Positions 1-7,001 of a stretch of 11,440 nt of DNA are shown piece after piece. Numbering within the stretch: position 1 is the stretch's first letter; each line of letters opens with the position of its first letter. The stretch is from contig DNRP01000134.1 of the NCBI GenBank assembly GCA_003499955.1, positions 1 through 11,440 on the forward strand, given 5' to 3'. The notes beneath the pieces were generated by a model that saw only the letters and a program-made list of their open reading frames with translations, did not search any database and had not been told where the DNA came from. The translations under genes and the position numbers were made by a program. Source of the DNA: Cyanobacteria bacterium UBA9971 (GTDB lineage Bacteria; Cyanobacteriota; Vampirovibrionia; Gastranaerophilales; UBA9971).

Positions 1-56
1 GATAGAACGTCACCCTCCTAAGGTGAATGTCGGGGGTTCGAATCCCTCCGTGGACA
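1..56 (+). tRNA. tRNA-Arg (anticodon CCU), 3' part only
   Basis: The window opens inside a tRNA, and the acceptor 5' strand and most of the D arm lie upstream. The anticodon stem pairs TCACC (10-14) with GGTGA (22-26) around the loop CTCCTAA (15-21), which puts anticodon CCT at 17-19; this reads AGG, arginine. The T arm is GGGGG (32-36) paired with CCCTC (44-48) through one G-U pair, around the standard TTCGAAT loop. Positions 49-55 are the 3' acceptor strand and A56 is the discriminator. CCA is not encoded, since TTT follows, so it must be added after transcription. The 3' half of a tRNA gene is a common integration site for mobile elements, which matters because the next two genes are remnants. 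Confidence 0.93.
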
Positions 57-185
57 TTTTGTTTTGGGGATTTGTATTTTTGCAAAAAAGCATCATTTGC
101 AAAAATCTGTAAATTGTTTCAATTTTGTTTCACTTTAGTAAATTAATGGATGAATTTGTTATTGATTATATGTCAAAAATTACTT

Positions 186-479
186 TTAAATAGTATTATT
201 AAGCCTATAATTTGATAATTCATTTATAAATAAAAAATTTGAGGGTTCAGCTGGTAACTGTCTTGATTGATAATTATATCTTTGAGTTGATGTAACAAGG
301 TAACAGCATTTTTTTGCTCTTGTTATTCCAACATAATGTAAATTCAAATCTTCTTTTTCTAATGCTAAGTTCCCTTTTATTGCTCCAAAAATAGGAATAA
401 TATAATTATACAAATCTAAGTGAAAGACTATATCAAATTCTAAACCTTTAGATTTATGCAATGTCATTATTTGTATCTC
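186..479 (-). pseudogene. C-terminal remnant of a UvrD/Rep-type DNA helicase
   Basis: Only the last ~97 residues of a superfamily 1 helicase survive. Two hallmark motifs are clear: motif V as MTLHKSKGLEFDIVF at the N-terminal end of the fragment, and motif VI as YVGITRAKK about 45 residues in. A full UvrD-like protein has several hundred residues, with the Walker A and DEXX box motifs upstream; all of that is missing. The open frame starts with an ATG at 465-467, but helicase-like sequence (Ile-Gln-Ile) continues upstream to about 477-479. That ATG is therefore an internal Met and not an original start. Beyond about 480 the DNA belongs to a different gene on the other strand. The natural C-terminus appears kept (TAA at 186-188). 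With no ATPase half it cannot be an active helicase. The truncation and motif assignment are secure; the parent subfamily is not. Confidence 0.82.
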
Positions 480-643
480 ATGCCGATGAAAACGTGTGGT
501 CGGCTCAAAAGAAAATGGCAGAGCTGTTTGATGTCGACAGAAGCGTTGTAACTAAACATTTACAGAATATATTTACAGAAAATGAACTTAATGAAAAATC
601 AGTATGTGCAAAATATGCACATACTGCCGAAGTATTACACTAA
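461..643 (+). pseudogene. RhuM-family (virulence RhuM/Fic-associated N-terminal domain) fragment
   Basis: A 60-codon open frame in which residues from about 9 on (ADENVWSAQKKMAELFDVDR, then the SVCAKYAHTA segment) match the conserved N-terminal region of RhuM-family proteins. These are often carried on genomic islands and sit near restriction or toxin-antitoxin genes; the biochemical role of RhuM itself is not established. Family members usually start further upstream and continue for a few hundred residues. Here the family match begins at about 483 and stops right after AHTA, where Glu-Val-Leu-His and a TAA follow, so both ends are lost. The ATG at 461 has no Shine-Dalgarno sequence and overlaps the antisense helicase fragment, so it is probably a chance start. 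Best read as a decayed gene. Confidence 0.75.
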
Positions 644-649
644 TCAAAA

Positions 650-687
650 TAAAAAAGTCATGGAGAATATTCCATAAAATTTTGACT
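650..687 (-). terminator. possible Rho-independent terminator after the VanZ-like gene
   Basis: Read on the minus strand, the ATGGA/TCCAT stem (675-671 with 664-660) closes a 6-base loop. It is extended by AGTC/GACT (687-684 with 659-656) across an 8-base one-sided bulge. A run of six T follows directly (655-650), then ATTTT. It lies about 35 bases past the VanZ-like stop codon on the same strand, where a terminator would be expected. The bulge makes the fold imperfect. Confidence 0.4.
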
Positions 688-720
688 ATCTTTGAATAAA
701 TTTAAATAATATTACTAATC

Positions 721-1125
721 TTATGAAAAACTTTCTATATCAAATTTTTCTTCAAATAAATCAATATTCGATTCCTGTCTGGAATTAGCAAGATAAACAA
801 ACAAAGTAACAAAAATGATGCCGCACAAATTTGCTATCCAATCTTCATAAGTACAGGATCTTATCGTAGAAAATTGTTTTTGCGCCAATTCTGCTGCCCC
901 TGCGATTACTCCACCGAATATAAGCAAAAATACAAGAAATGTATTAAGCCATTTATTGTCAAAAAATGCAGCAAATAATGCTATTGATAGCATTGCAAAT
1001 ATTGCAAAACCTATAAAATGATAAAATTTATCAACATAATCAGGAACAGAAACAGGGGCAACGTAAAACATTACCATTGCAAATAAAAATAAAACAAACC
1101 AAAATATTCTTATAAATTTTTTCAT
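721..1125 (-). CDS. VanZ-like family membrane protein
   Basis: A 134-residue integral membrane protein of VanZ-like type. The family pattern is visible in order: Asp32-Lys33 and His36 in VDKFYHFIGF after the first membrane segment, Glu79 and Gln82 in GAAELAQKQF, and Asp95, Asn99 and Gly102 in EDWIANLCG. About four hydrophobic segments fall near residues 4-24, 36-55, 61-78 and 99-113, followed by a polar acidic tail of ~20 residues. VanZ itself gives low-level teicoplanin resistance, but most family members are uncharacterised and no resistance role should be assumed. No vanA-type genes are nearby. The ATG at 1125 is preceded on its own strand by AGAGG about 14 bases upstream, a rather long spacing. 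The gene stands alone, divergent from the RTX gene, with a possible terminator at 650-687. Confidence 0.85.
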   Translation of the reverse strand: MKKFIRIFWFVLFLFAMVMFYVAPVSVPDYVDKFYHFIGFAIFAMLSIALFAAFFDNKWLNTFLVFLLIFGGVIAGAAELAQKQFSTIRSCTYEDWIANLCGIIFVTLFVYLANSRQESNIDLFEEKFDIESFS

Positions 1126-1555
1126 TATAAATTATAAGACCTCTTGAAATCTTATGACGCTCTACTTTATTCTTTGTTTTTGTAAAGTATATTTTTTATA
1201 AGCCCTTTTTTTTATAAAAATAAACCTATATATTTTCGGTTTTATAAAAGTTACATTTGTTCGTATTTCCAAGAAAAGATTTTACTGCTGTCTGAAAATA
1301 TCTAAGCTTAGTCCCACTTGATATACGGGATTTTATTTCAAAAATATTTACTTTTTTATTTTAAAAATCTTTAAGAAATTTTAAGATTTAATATTTGACC
1401 GTATAAATTTAATTTTAAGAAATTTAAATTTTAAACTAAAAAAATGAGCACATATCAAAATTATATATTATAATAATCTTGATTATGTGTATAAGGATTG
1501 TATAATTAATACAAATAAGAATTTACAAAATAATTTATAAAATATTAAGAATAAT
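1126..1555. other. 430-base AT-rich intergenic region between divergent genes
   Basis: I see no gene or RNA of a recognised family here. It separates the divergent VanZ-like and RTX genes, so it should hold both promoters. Visible structure: a 9-bp AT-only inverted repeat (1193-1201 with 1212-1220, 10-base loop), the palindrome CTAAGCTTAG at 1302-1311, a short TCCC/GGGA hairpin (about 1313-1331), a 7-bp inverted repeat AAATCTT/AAGATTT (1365-1371 with 1383-1389), and a 12-base direct repeat TTTAAGAAATTT at 1370-1381 and 1414-1425. In DNA this AT-rich such repeats can arise by chance. Confidence 0.6.
1479..1506 (+). promoter_or_regulatory. predicted sigma70-type promoter of the RTX gene
   Basis: A -35-like TTGATT (1479-1484) and a perfect -10 TATAAT (1501-1506) are separated by 16 bases. 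Transcription would start near 1513, leaving an AT-rich leader of about 43 bases before the ATG at 1556. The leader has only a weak AAGA-type ribosome site (around 1546-1550), so the RTX gene may be translated with little Shine-Dalgarno help. The matching elements are seen directly; use in the cell is inferred. Confidence 0.5.
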
Positions 1556-4500
1556 ATGGATAATAAAAATATATACACTTTTAATAAAGGAAATGGTCAG
1601 GTTACTATATTTGATAATAGTGGCTATGATACTCTTATATTTGGAAATTCCATTGTTCAGGCTGATTTGGAGAAATATATATTTGGAAATGACCTTGTTG
1701 TAGCAATAAAAGACACGAATGATAAGATTACGATTAAGAATTGGTTTGTAAATTCAAATAAATTTAAAATTGAAGAATTTAAGTTTGCTGACGGTTCTGT
1801 TCAAACATTAGCAGATATTGAAAATAATTTAATTATAGAAGGTAGTAATAGTAATAATAATATTATATTTGGCACACAATACGATGATAAAATATATACT
1901 TTTGGCGGAAATGATACGATAGATGGCGGTCTTGGTGCGGATACAATGATAGGCGGTAACGCTAATGACACTTATTATGTTGATAATACAGGCGATATCG
2001 TTATTGAAGACTTAAATAAAGGTACTGACACCATAATTTCATCTGTAGATTATACTTTATCGGCTAACGTTGAAAATCTTATATTGACGGATTTAGCTGT
2101 TTCTGGAACAGGTAATAATCTTAATAACACAATTATGGGAAATTCCGCAGATAATATTCTTAACGGCGGCTTTGGTGTAAATTTAATTAAAGGTGGAAAT
2201 GGTAATGACACTATAATATTTACATCAAATGAAAGCTGGACTGCGGGATGGGCAGCCTTTAACGCAGGTAGTCCCGGTAATGTCGGAACAGGTCGGATTG
2301 TAAGCATTAACACAAAATTCAGATCCTCTAATGTTTTTGACGGGGGAGAAGGTTACGACAAATTAGTGCTTACAAATAAAAGTGATGCGATATTTTTAGA
2401 TGATAGTTATTCAAGAGCTTTGCAGTATGGACAAAGATTAATCAGTATTGAAGAAATAGATGCAGGCGCGGGTGATGATGTTGTAGACTTAACCAGTGAT
2501 ATTTATAGTATTGGTGATATAGCTGTCCTTGGTGGAGCCGGAAATGACGTAATCTGGTCAAGTTCAGGCAACGATAATTTAATTGGCAATGACGGCAATG
2601 ATGAGCTATTTGGCGGCGTTGGTAATGATACCCTTGATGGTGGTGCCGGATCTGATACTTTAATTGGTGGTATAGGCAATGATACATATATTGTTGATAA
2701 TATCGGCGATGTAGTAATTGAAAATACAAGTGAAGGAACCGATACAATTAAATCAAGTATTTCCTATACACTTGGTGCTAACGTTGAAAACCTGACTTTA
2801 ACAGGCATAGATGCAATTAATGCTACGGGAAATAATTTAAACAATTCAATAATAGGAAACTCTGCTGACAACATACTCGATGGCGGGTTTGGTGTAGATA
2901 TTATGGCAGGTGGAGTAGGCAATGATATCTATTATATTGATAATGTCCAAGACCTGATAATAGAAAATCCTAACGAAGGTAGTGATACCGTAATTTCATC
3001 AATAGATTATACTTTATCAGCTAATGTTGAAAATCTTACTCTGACAGGAATGGCTAATATTAACGCTACAGGTAATAACCTTGATAATATAATTACAGGA
3101 AATTTCGCAGATAATATTTTCGATGGCGGAAATGGGGCAAATTTAATTAAAGGTGAAGCCGGTAACGATACTATTAACTTTACATCAAATCAAAGCTGGA
3201 CTGCAGGATGGGCGGCATTAAATGCAGGTAGTCCCGATAATGCAGGAACAGGTCATCTTGTAGATATTAATGGAAAATTAAGATCCAATAACGTTTTTGA
3301 TGGTGGAGACGGCTACGATAAATTAATACTTACAGATAAAAGCGATGTAATATTTCTGGATGACAGCTACTCAAGGACTTTGCAGAGCGGACAAAGATTA
3401 ATCAGCATTGAAGAAATAGATGCCGGTTCCGGTGATGATGTTGTAGATTTAACCAGCGCTGTTTATAGTATTGGTGATATAACTATCCATGGCGGATCAG
3501 GAAATGATGTAATTTGGTCAAGTTCCGGTAATGATAATTTATTTGGCGATGACGGCAATGATGAGCTATTTGGCGGCGTTGGAAATGATATCATTAATGG
3601 CGGCACAGGTGCTGATACTTTAATTGGTGGTTCCGGTAATGATACTTATGTATATAATAAAGGCGACGGACAGGATATTATCCAAGAAACAGGCGGCAAT
3701 GATGCAATTGTTTTAGGTGCAGGTATTTCAAAAGATGATTTGTATTACCTGCAAAATAATGATTCTCTAATTATAAGAAATAAAACAAATTCAGACATAA
3801 TAACTATTCAGGACTGGTTTAAAGGAAGCAGCCAAAAAGTTGAAAATTTGCAATTTGCAGATGGAACATCAATAATAATTAATCCTGATCAAATACCAAT
3901 CCGGCAAACAATTAATGAAGATAATCCTCTTGTAATGGATGTTCTTAAAGATGTGGGATACCAATTAAATATTGCCGATATTTCAGGTGCCGAACACGGT
4001 ACAATTTCATTAGATCAAAACAATAATTTAATTTATACTCCAAATGCTAATTATAATGGAACTGACAGCTTTAGTTATACTATGTCTGACGGAAACGGCG
4101 GAACTGCAACAAAAACAATTAACTTAACTATTAACCCTGTAAATGATGCTCCTGTAGCGACAGTAGTTTTAGGAACAGTAGATGAAGATAATTCCTTAAT
4201 ACTGGATATATTAGCCGGTGCTTCTGATGTTGACGGTAATACTCTTAATATCAGTGAATTTACACAAGCTGAAAACGGAATCGTATCTTTAAATACAGAT
4301 AATAAACTTGTTTACACTCCTTCTGCTAATTACAACGGAAACGATGCTTTTACATATACAATAAGTGATGGCAACGGCGGGTTTGATACAAAAACAATTA
4401 ACTTAATTATTAACTCTGTCAATGATGCTCCTGTTTATGCTGATACGATTCAAGGAACAACGAGTAATGATGTTTTATATTCAAAAGGCGATAATATCGC

Positions 4501-5935
4501 AGTTTATGGTAATAATGGAAACGATTTAATATACGATTTAGAAGGTAATAATTATTTAGATGGTGAAAACGGAAATGATTTCATCTATGGCGGAACCGGA
4601 AATGATACATTGCTTGGCGGCGTCGGCAACGATATCCTTGAAGGCGGAGCCGGTGATGATATTTATATATTTAACAAAGGCGACGGTAACGATACAATAT
4701 TTGATACATCCTGGAATTACGGATTAGTTAATGCAGGTAATGATACCGTTAAGTTTGGTGATGGCATTACTCTAAATGACCTTGAGTTTAAATCAAATGG
4801 CGTGGATTTAACTATCACAATAAAAGATACTAACGATATATTAACGGTTAAATACCATTATACAAACAGTAATACAAGAATAGAAAACTTCATGTTTTCT
4901 GACGGAAGCATATTAACTTATGAGCAGGTAAACAATCTGCTTGAAAAAGACGGTAATGATTTGGCAAATGTCATATACGGAGATAGCACTAAATCCAATA
5001 AGATATACGGACTTGGCGGAGACGACACAATATATGGCGGCGCCGTAAATGACACAATCTCCGGCGGAACAGGAAATGACTTAATATACGGCAGTTCCGG
5101 AGATGATACATATATATTTAACAAAGGCGACGGCAGCGACATTATCTCCGATTACGTTTGGACAAATAATGCATTTGCGGACGCGGGCAATGACACTGTA
5201 AAATTTGGAGCGGGAATAACTGCAGATGATTTATCATTTGTACAGAACGGTTCCAATTTGGCAATAGGAATAAGAGATACAGGCGAACTGTTATTAACTA
5301 TAAAAAATGAATTTGGCAATCCTTATCAAAGAGTAGAATTGTTTAGTTTTTCTGACGGTTCAGTATTAAGTTTTGATGATATATATTCCATGCTTGACAT
5401 TTATGGTACTGCTAATGCTGATACATTGAATGGAAATAATTTTAACAACTATATTTCCGGATTAAACGGCAATGATGTTATTAACGCATATAACGGAAAT
5501 GACACTATAGTGGGAGGCTCTGGCAATGACACCCTTTATGGCGGCAGCGGTGATGACACGTATTTCTTTAATATCGGAGATAATATTGATACTATTGTTG
5601 ATTCTTTTGGAAATGACTCTATTGAACTTGGAAACAGCGTAAATAAAAACAATGTTGCTTTCTTTGTAAATGCTTCAGGTAATTTTTCTATTGATTACGG
5701 AAATTCCACAGGTGTTGATAAAGCTACAGTAAATAACTGGAATAATAAAGCAAATCAAATTGAAAAAATTCAACTTAATGACGGTACATACCTGACAAAC
5801 GCTGATATAAACACTATTATTCAGAATATGACAGCTTATGCGACAGAACAAAGCCTTACTCTAACCAGTGTAAGCGATGTTAAAAATAATTCGGAACTTA
5901 TGAATCTGTATGTGACAAATTCTTGGCATGCTTAA
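1556..5935 (+). CDS. large RTX calcium-binding protein, probably secreted by type I secretion
   Basis: A 1459-residue repeat protein with no N-terminal signal peptide, as expected for a type I (ABC transporter) substrate with an uncleaved C-terminal signal. GGxGxDxLx-type nonapeptide clusters, which bind calcium and fold as beta-rolls after export, lie at about residues 104-142, 302-377, 623-700, 965-1042, 1138-1199 and 1290-1346. Haemolysin-type calcium-binding-related modules, with patterns like IKNWF and FADGS, lie at about 11-85, 702-775, 1042-1128, 1192-1281 and 1342-1423. Three VENLTLTG-type repeats start at 137, 375 and 456. Two cadherin-like/tandem-95 repeats (YTPNANYNGTDSFSYT, then PVNDAPV) span about 781-960. 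A module with SWTAGWAA and IFLDDSYSR occurs twice. I see no protease, lipase or other catalytic motif, so adhesin, matrix or S-layer protein fits better than enzyme or toxin. No HlyB/HlyD/TolC-type genes adjoin it. The first codons already lie within a calcium-binding-related module, so the start is uncertain, but no better upstream start is seen. Confidence 0.93.
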   Translation: MDNKNIYTFNKGNGQVTIFDNSGYDTLIFGNSIVQADLEKYIFGNDLVVAIKDTNDKITIKNWFVNSNKFKIEEFKFADGSVQTLADIENNLIIEGSNSNNNIIFGTQYDDKIYTFGGNDTIDGGLGADTMIGGNANDTYYVDNTGDIVIEDLNKGTDTIISSVDYTLSANVENLILTDLAVSGTGNNLNNTIMGNSADNILNGGFGVNLIKGGNGNDTIIFTSNESWTAGWAAFNAGSPGNVGTGRIVSINTKFRSSNVFDGGEGYDKLVLTNKSDAIFLDDSYSRALQYGQRLISIEEIDAGAGDDVVDLTSDIYSIGDIAVLGGAGNDVIWSSSGNDNLIGNDGNDELFGGVGNDTLDGGAGSDTLIGGIGNDTYIVDNIGDVVIENTSEGTDTIKSSISYTLGANVENLTLTGIDAINATGNNLNNSIIGNSADNILDGGFGVDIMAGGVGNDIYYIDNVQDLIIENPNEGSDTVISSIDYTLSANVENLTLTGMANINATGNNLDNIITGNFADNIFDGGNGANLIKGEAGNDTINFTSNQSWTAGWAALNAGSPDNAGTGHLVDINGKLRSNNVFDGGDGYDKLILTDKSDVIFLDDSYSRTLQSGQRLISIEEIDAGSGDDVVDLTSAVYSIGDITIHGGSGNDVIWSSSGNDNLFGDDGNDELFGGVGNDIINGGTGADTLIGGSGNDTYVYNKGDGQDIIQETGGNDAIVLGAGISKDDLYYLQNNDSLIIRNKTNSDIITIQDWFKGSSQKVENLQFADGTSIIINPDQIPIRQTINEDNPLVMDVLKDVGYQLNIADISGAEHGTISLDQNNNLIYTPNANYNGTDSFSYTMSDGNGGTATKTINLTINPVNDAPVATVVLGTVDEDNSLILDILAGASDVDGNTLNISEFTQAENGIVSLNTDNKLVYTPSANYNGNDAFTYTISDGNGGFDTKTINLIINSVNDAPVYADTIQGTTSNDVLYSKGDNIAVYGNNGNDLIYDLEGNNYLDGENGNDFIYGGTGNDTLLGGVGNDILEGGAGDDIYIFNKGDGNDTIFDTSWNYGLVNAGNDTVKFGDGITLNDLEFKSNGVDLTITIKDTNDILTVKYHYTNSNTRIENFMFSDGSILTYEQVNNLLEKDGNDLANVIYGDSTKSNKIYGLGGDDTIYGGAVNDTISGGTGNDLIYGSSGDDTYIFNKGDGSDIISDYVWTNNAFADAGNDTVKFGAGITADDLSFVQNGSNLAIGIRDTGELLLTIKNEFGNPYQRVELFSFSDGSVLSFDDIYSMLDIYGTANADTLNGNNFNNYISGLNGNDVINAYNGNDTIVGGSGNDTLYGGSGDDTYFFNIGDNIDTIVDSFGNDSIELGNSVNKNNVAFFVNASGNFSIDYGNSTGVDKATVNNWNNKANQIEKIQLNDGTYLTNADINTIIQNMTAYATEQSLTLTSVSDVKNNSELMNLYVTNSWHA
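1964..2686 (+). repeat. internal duplication of the RTX gene, copy 1
   Basis: Codes for residues 137-377: one VENL-type repeat, the SWTAGWAA/IFLDDSYSR module and an RTX nonapeptide cluster. It recurs about 960 bases downstream. In a 139-residue stretch from residue 219, I count about 26 differences from copy 2 by eye, near 80% identity. A 34-base exact DNA match (2589-2622 against 3549-3582) shows that the copies are related at the nucleotide level too. Confidence 0.88.
2678..2890 (+). repeat. middle VENL-type repeat of the RTX gene
   Basis: Codes for residues 375-445, the second of three ~70-residue repeats (the others start at residues 137 and 456). All share the pattern NDxYxxDN, then TDTI.SS, YTL.ANVENL, GNNL.N and ADNI. 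Such repeats are widespread in RTX proteins. This copy directly precedes the third one and is not followed by the SWTAGWAA module, so the duplicated unit is interrupted by an extra repeat. Confidence 0.85.
2921..3646 (+). repeat. internal duplication of the RTX gene, copy 2
   Basis: Codes for residues 456-697, colinear with copy 1 at an offset of 319-320 codons. Many differences are synonymous or conservative (for example Glu/Asp, Ile/Val), so the copies appear to have diverged while staying functional. After this copy the sequence moves into a calcium-binding-related module and not into another VENL repeat. Confidence 0.88.
3896..4435 (+). other. pair of cadherin-like (tandem-95 type) domains inside the RTX protein
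   Basis: Residues about 781-960 hold two ~90-residue beta-sandwich-type repeats. Each begins with an EDN motif (NEDNPL, then DEDNSL) and contains YTP.ANYNG.D.F.YT and SDGNGG. Each ends with VNDAPV. The second has the usual calcium-associated DVDGNTL. The first has only a shortened DVGYQLNI at the matching place and has lost the DxDG motif. Domains of this kind act as spacers or adhesive modules in large bacterial surface proteins. Confidence 0.8.
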
Positions 5936-5944
5936 TTATAGTGA

Positions 5945-5977
5945 AAAAGCACTACCAGCTTTTGTAATTATTTTGAC
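5945..5977. terminator. possible weak bidirectional terminator between convergent genes
   Basis: AAAAGC (5945-5950) and GCTTTT (5958-5963) form a 6-bp stem around the loop ACTACCA, in the 44-base gap between the stop codons of the RTX gene (plus) and the methyltransferase (minus). Each arm gives a short T run on one strand, and further T-rich DNA follows on the plus strand. Only two G-C pairs support the stem. An overlapping alternative, TAGTG/CACTA (5939-5943 with 5950-5954), is also possible. Confidence 0.35.
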
Positions 5978-5979
5978 TT

Positions 5980-6927
5980 TTAAAATTTTTGAGCCAGTAT
6001 GAAACTTTCACTTATATTTTTATCCTCATAAGTTAAAGCTTTAAATCTTTTAGCGTAATCCTTTTCTTTCAGGTTAGATTTTCTGGTATATTTTTCTTCA
6101 CATATTAATTTAAATCCGGCGTTTTCAATTAGTGAAACTTGCCTGCTATGCGAGATACGGTTTAAGGAATAGTTTCTTCTTCCCTTAATTATGTTCCAGA
6201 GAAAATCCGTGTATGTCAGATGTCCATCCCATTCCTTATGAAATCCATGAGATTTAAAATCTATACTGTGTGACATAAATCCGTTATTTTTAAGCCAGTC
6301 ATACTGAATTTTATATACATGTTCAGGATTTTCGACATGTTCCAGAACTGCCTGTGAAAAAATCATATCGACTGTATTTTTTTCAATCAGATTAGTACCA
6401 TCCCATGGCGCAAAATATTTGATTAATGAATCGGCATTATTTGGATTCATTATTGAATTCCTGATTTTTTCCAGTCTTTCCTCATTGAGGGTATTTTTTA
6501 GGCGTTCAGAAGTTAATATGTGATGTGGAAATTCATAATAGTCAAGATAAGGAGTCATTCTGGGAAATTCTTTTGATTCTGCGAGATTTGTATTTTTTTT
6601 AAATAATTCCACTAAACCATCAAAAACCACTATATTTTTCTCAAGAGAAGTAAGTTTTGTAAGGTCAAATGCATAATATTTTTCAGCGCCGGAAATTAAT
6701 GCAGCTAACCCAACACCTATAGAAGAACCCGGTCCCAGCTCCGCAATAATTTCAGGATTTGTTGATAAATTATTGTTATACGCTTTAATCAAATGGCGCA
6801 GCCATACTGTATAACAATATTTTGCAGATATTGTAGGATGTTTTCTAACACGGTTAATATAATGGTTAAAACCGGGTAAATAAGTTGCTAACCCTGTTAA
6901 AATAACTTTATATTTTTTAAAATCCAT
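5980..6927 (-). CDS. class I SAM-dependent methyltransferase, likely polysaccharide-modifying
   Basis: A 315-residue Rossmann-fold methyltransferase. Motif I is AELGPGSSIGVGLAAL (residues 62-77), the glycine-rich S-adenosylmethionine loop. An acidic residue, Asp88 in YAFDLT, ends the second strand. The later strand and post-motif read DMIFSQAVLEHVENP (187-201), typical of Methyltransf_11/25-like proteins. Residues 36-46 (AKYCYTVWLRH) and 134-160 form extra helical parts that I recall from a family found in polysaccharide clusters. The substrate cannot be read from sequence. Its position beside polymerase, flippase and pyruvyl transferase genes suggests O-methylation of a sugar or glycan terminus. 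The ATG at 6927 has GGAGT about 13 bases upstream, a long but usable spacing. It is convergent with the RTX gene and divergent from the Wzy-like gene. Confidence 0.85.
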   Translation of the reverse strand: MDFKKYKVILTGLATYLPGFNHYINRVRKHPTISAKYCYTVWLRHLIKAYNNNLSTNPEIIAELGPGSSIGVGLAALISGAEKYYAFDLTKLTSLEKNIVVFDGLVELFKKNTNLAESKEFPRMTPYLDYYEFPHHILTSERLKNTLNEERLEKIRNSIMNPNNADSLIKYFAPWDGTNLIEKNTVDMIFSQAVLEHVENPEHVYKIQYDWLKNNGFMSHSIDFKSHGFHKEWDGHLTYTDFLWNIIKGRRNYSLNRISHSRQVSLIENAGFKLICEEKYTRKSNLKEKDYAKRFKALTYEDKNISESFILAQKF

Positions 6928-7001
6928 TTATTTTGCTTAAACTCCGTTATTTATATTATTATTAATTTATTATATCTGGAATAAATTTTAAGCTGGAATT
7001 C
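6928..7001. promoter_or_regulatory. divergent promoter region of methyltransferase and Wzy-like genes
   Basis: This 74-base AT-rich gap is the only space available for promoters of both divergent genes. On the minus strand there is a perfect TATAAT (6974-6969) about 40 bases before the methyltransferase start, without a convincing -35. On the plus strand TTGCTT (6933-6938) and TATTAT (6954-6959) are 15 bases apart, which is short. The elements are visible; their use is inferred with low confidence. Confidence 0.25.

Noticed and set aside
77..105. Palindrome TTTTTGCAAAAA and a repeated TTTGCAAAAA downstream of the tRNA
   Set aside because: Short and purely AT-rich apart from one GC step; no clear terminator with a T run and no second unit spacing that would suggest an array.
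601..625. Perfect 10-bp inverted repeat AGTATGTGCA/TGCACATACT with a 5-base loop
   Set aside because: It falls exactly on codons for the conserved SVCAKYAHT stretch of the RhuM family, so the symmetry is most likely a by-product of coding sequence and not an operator or terminator.
1126..1555. Possible small RNA or riboswitch in the long intergenic region
   Set aside because: Only weak AT-rich hairpins are seen and no known riboswitch core motif could be recognised.
2050..2747. Antisense open frames of about 90-100 codons inside the RTX gene, and another at 4918-5142
   Set aside because: They lie wholly opposite the repeat-rich RTX gene, have low-complexity composition and no ribosome sites; they are shadows of the repeats.
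1964..3646. Spaced repeats considered as a CRISPR-like array
   Set aside because: The repeats are in-frame protein repeats of the RTX gene, with variable length and no constant repeat-spacer pattern.
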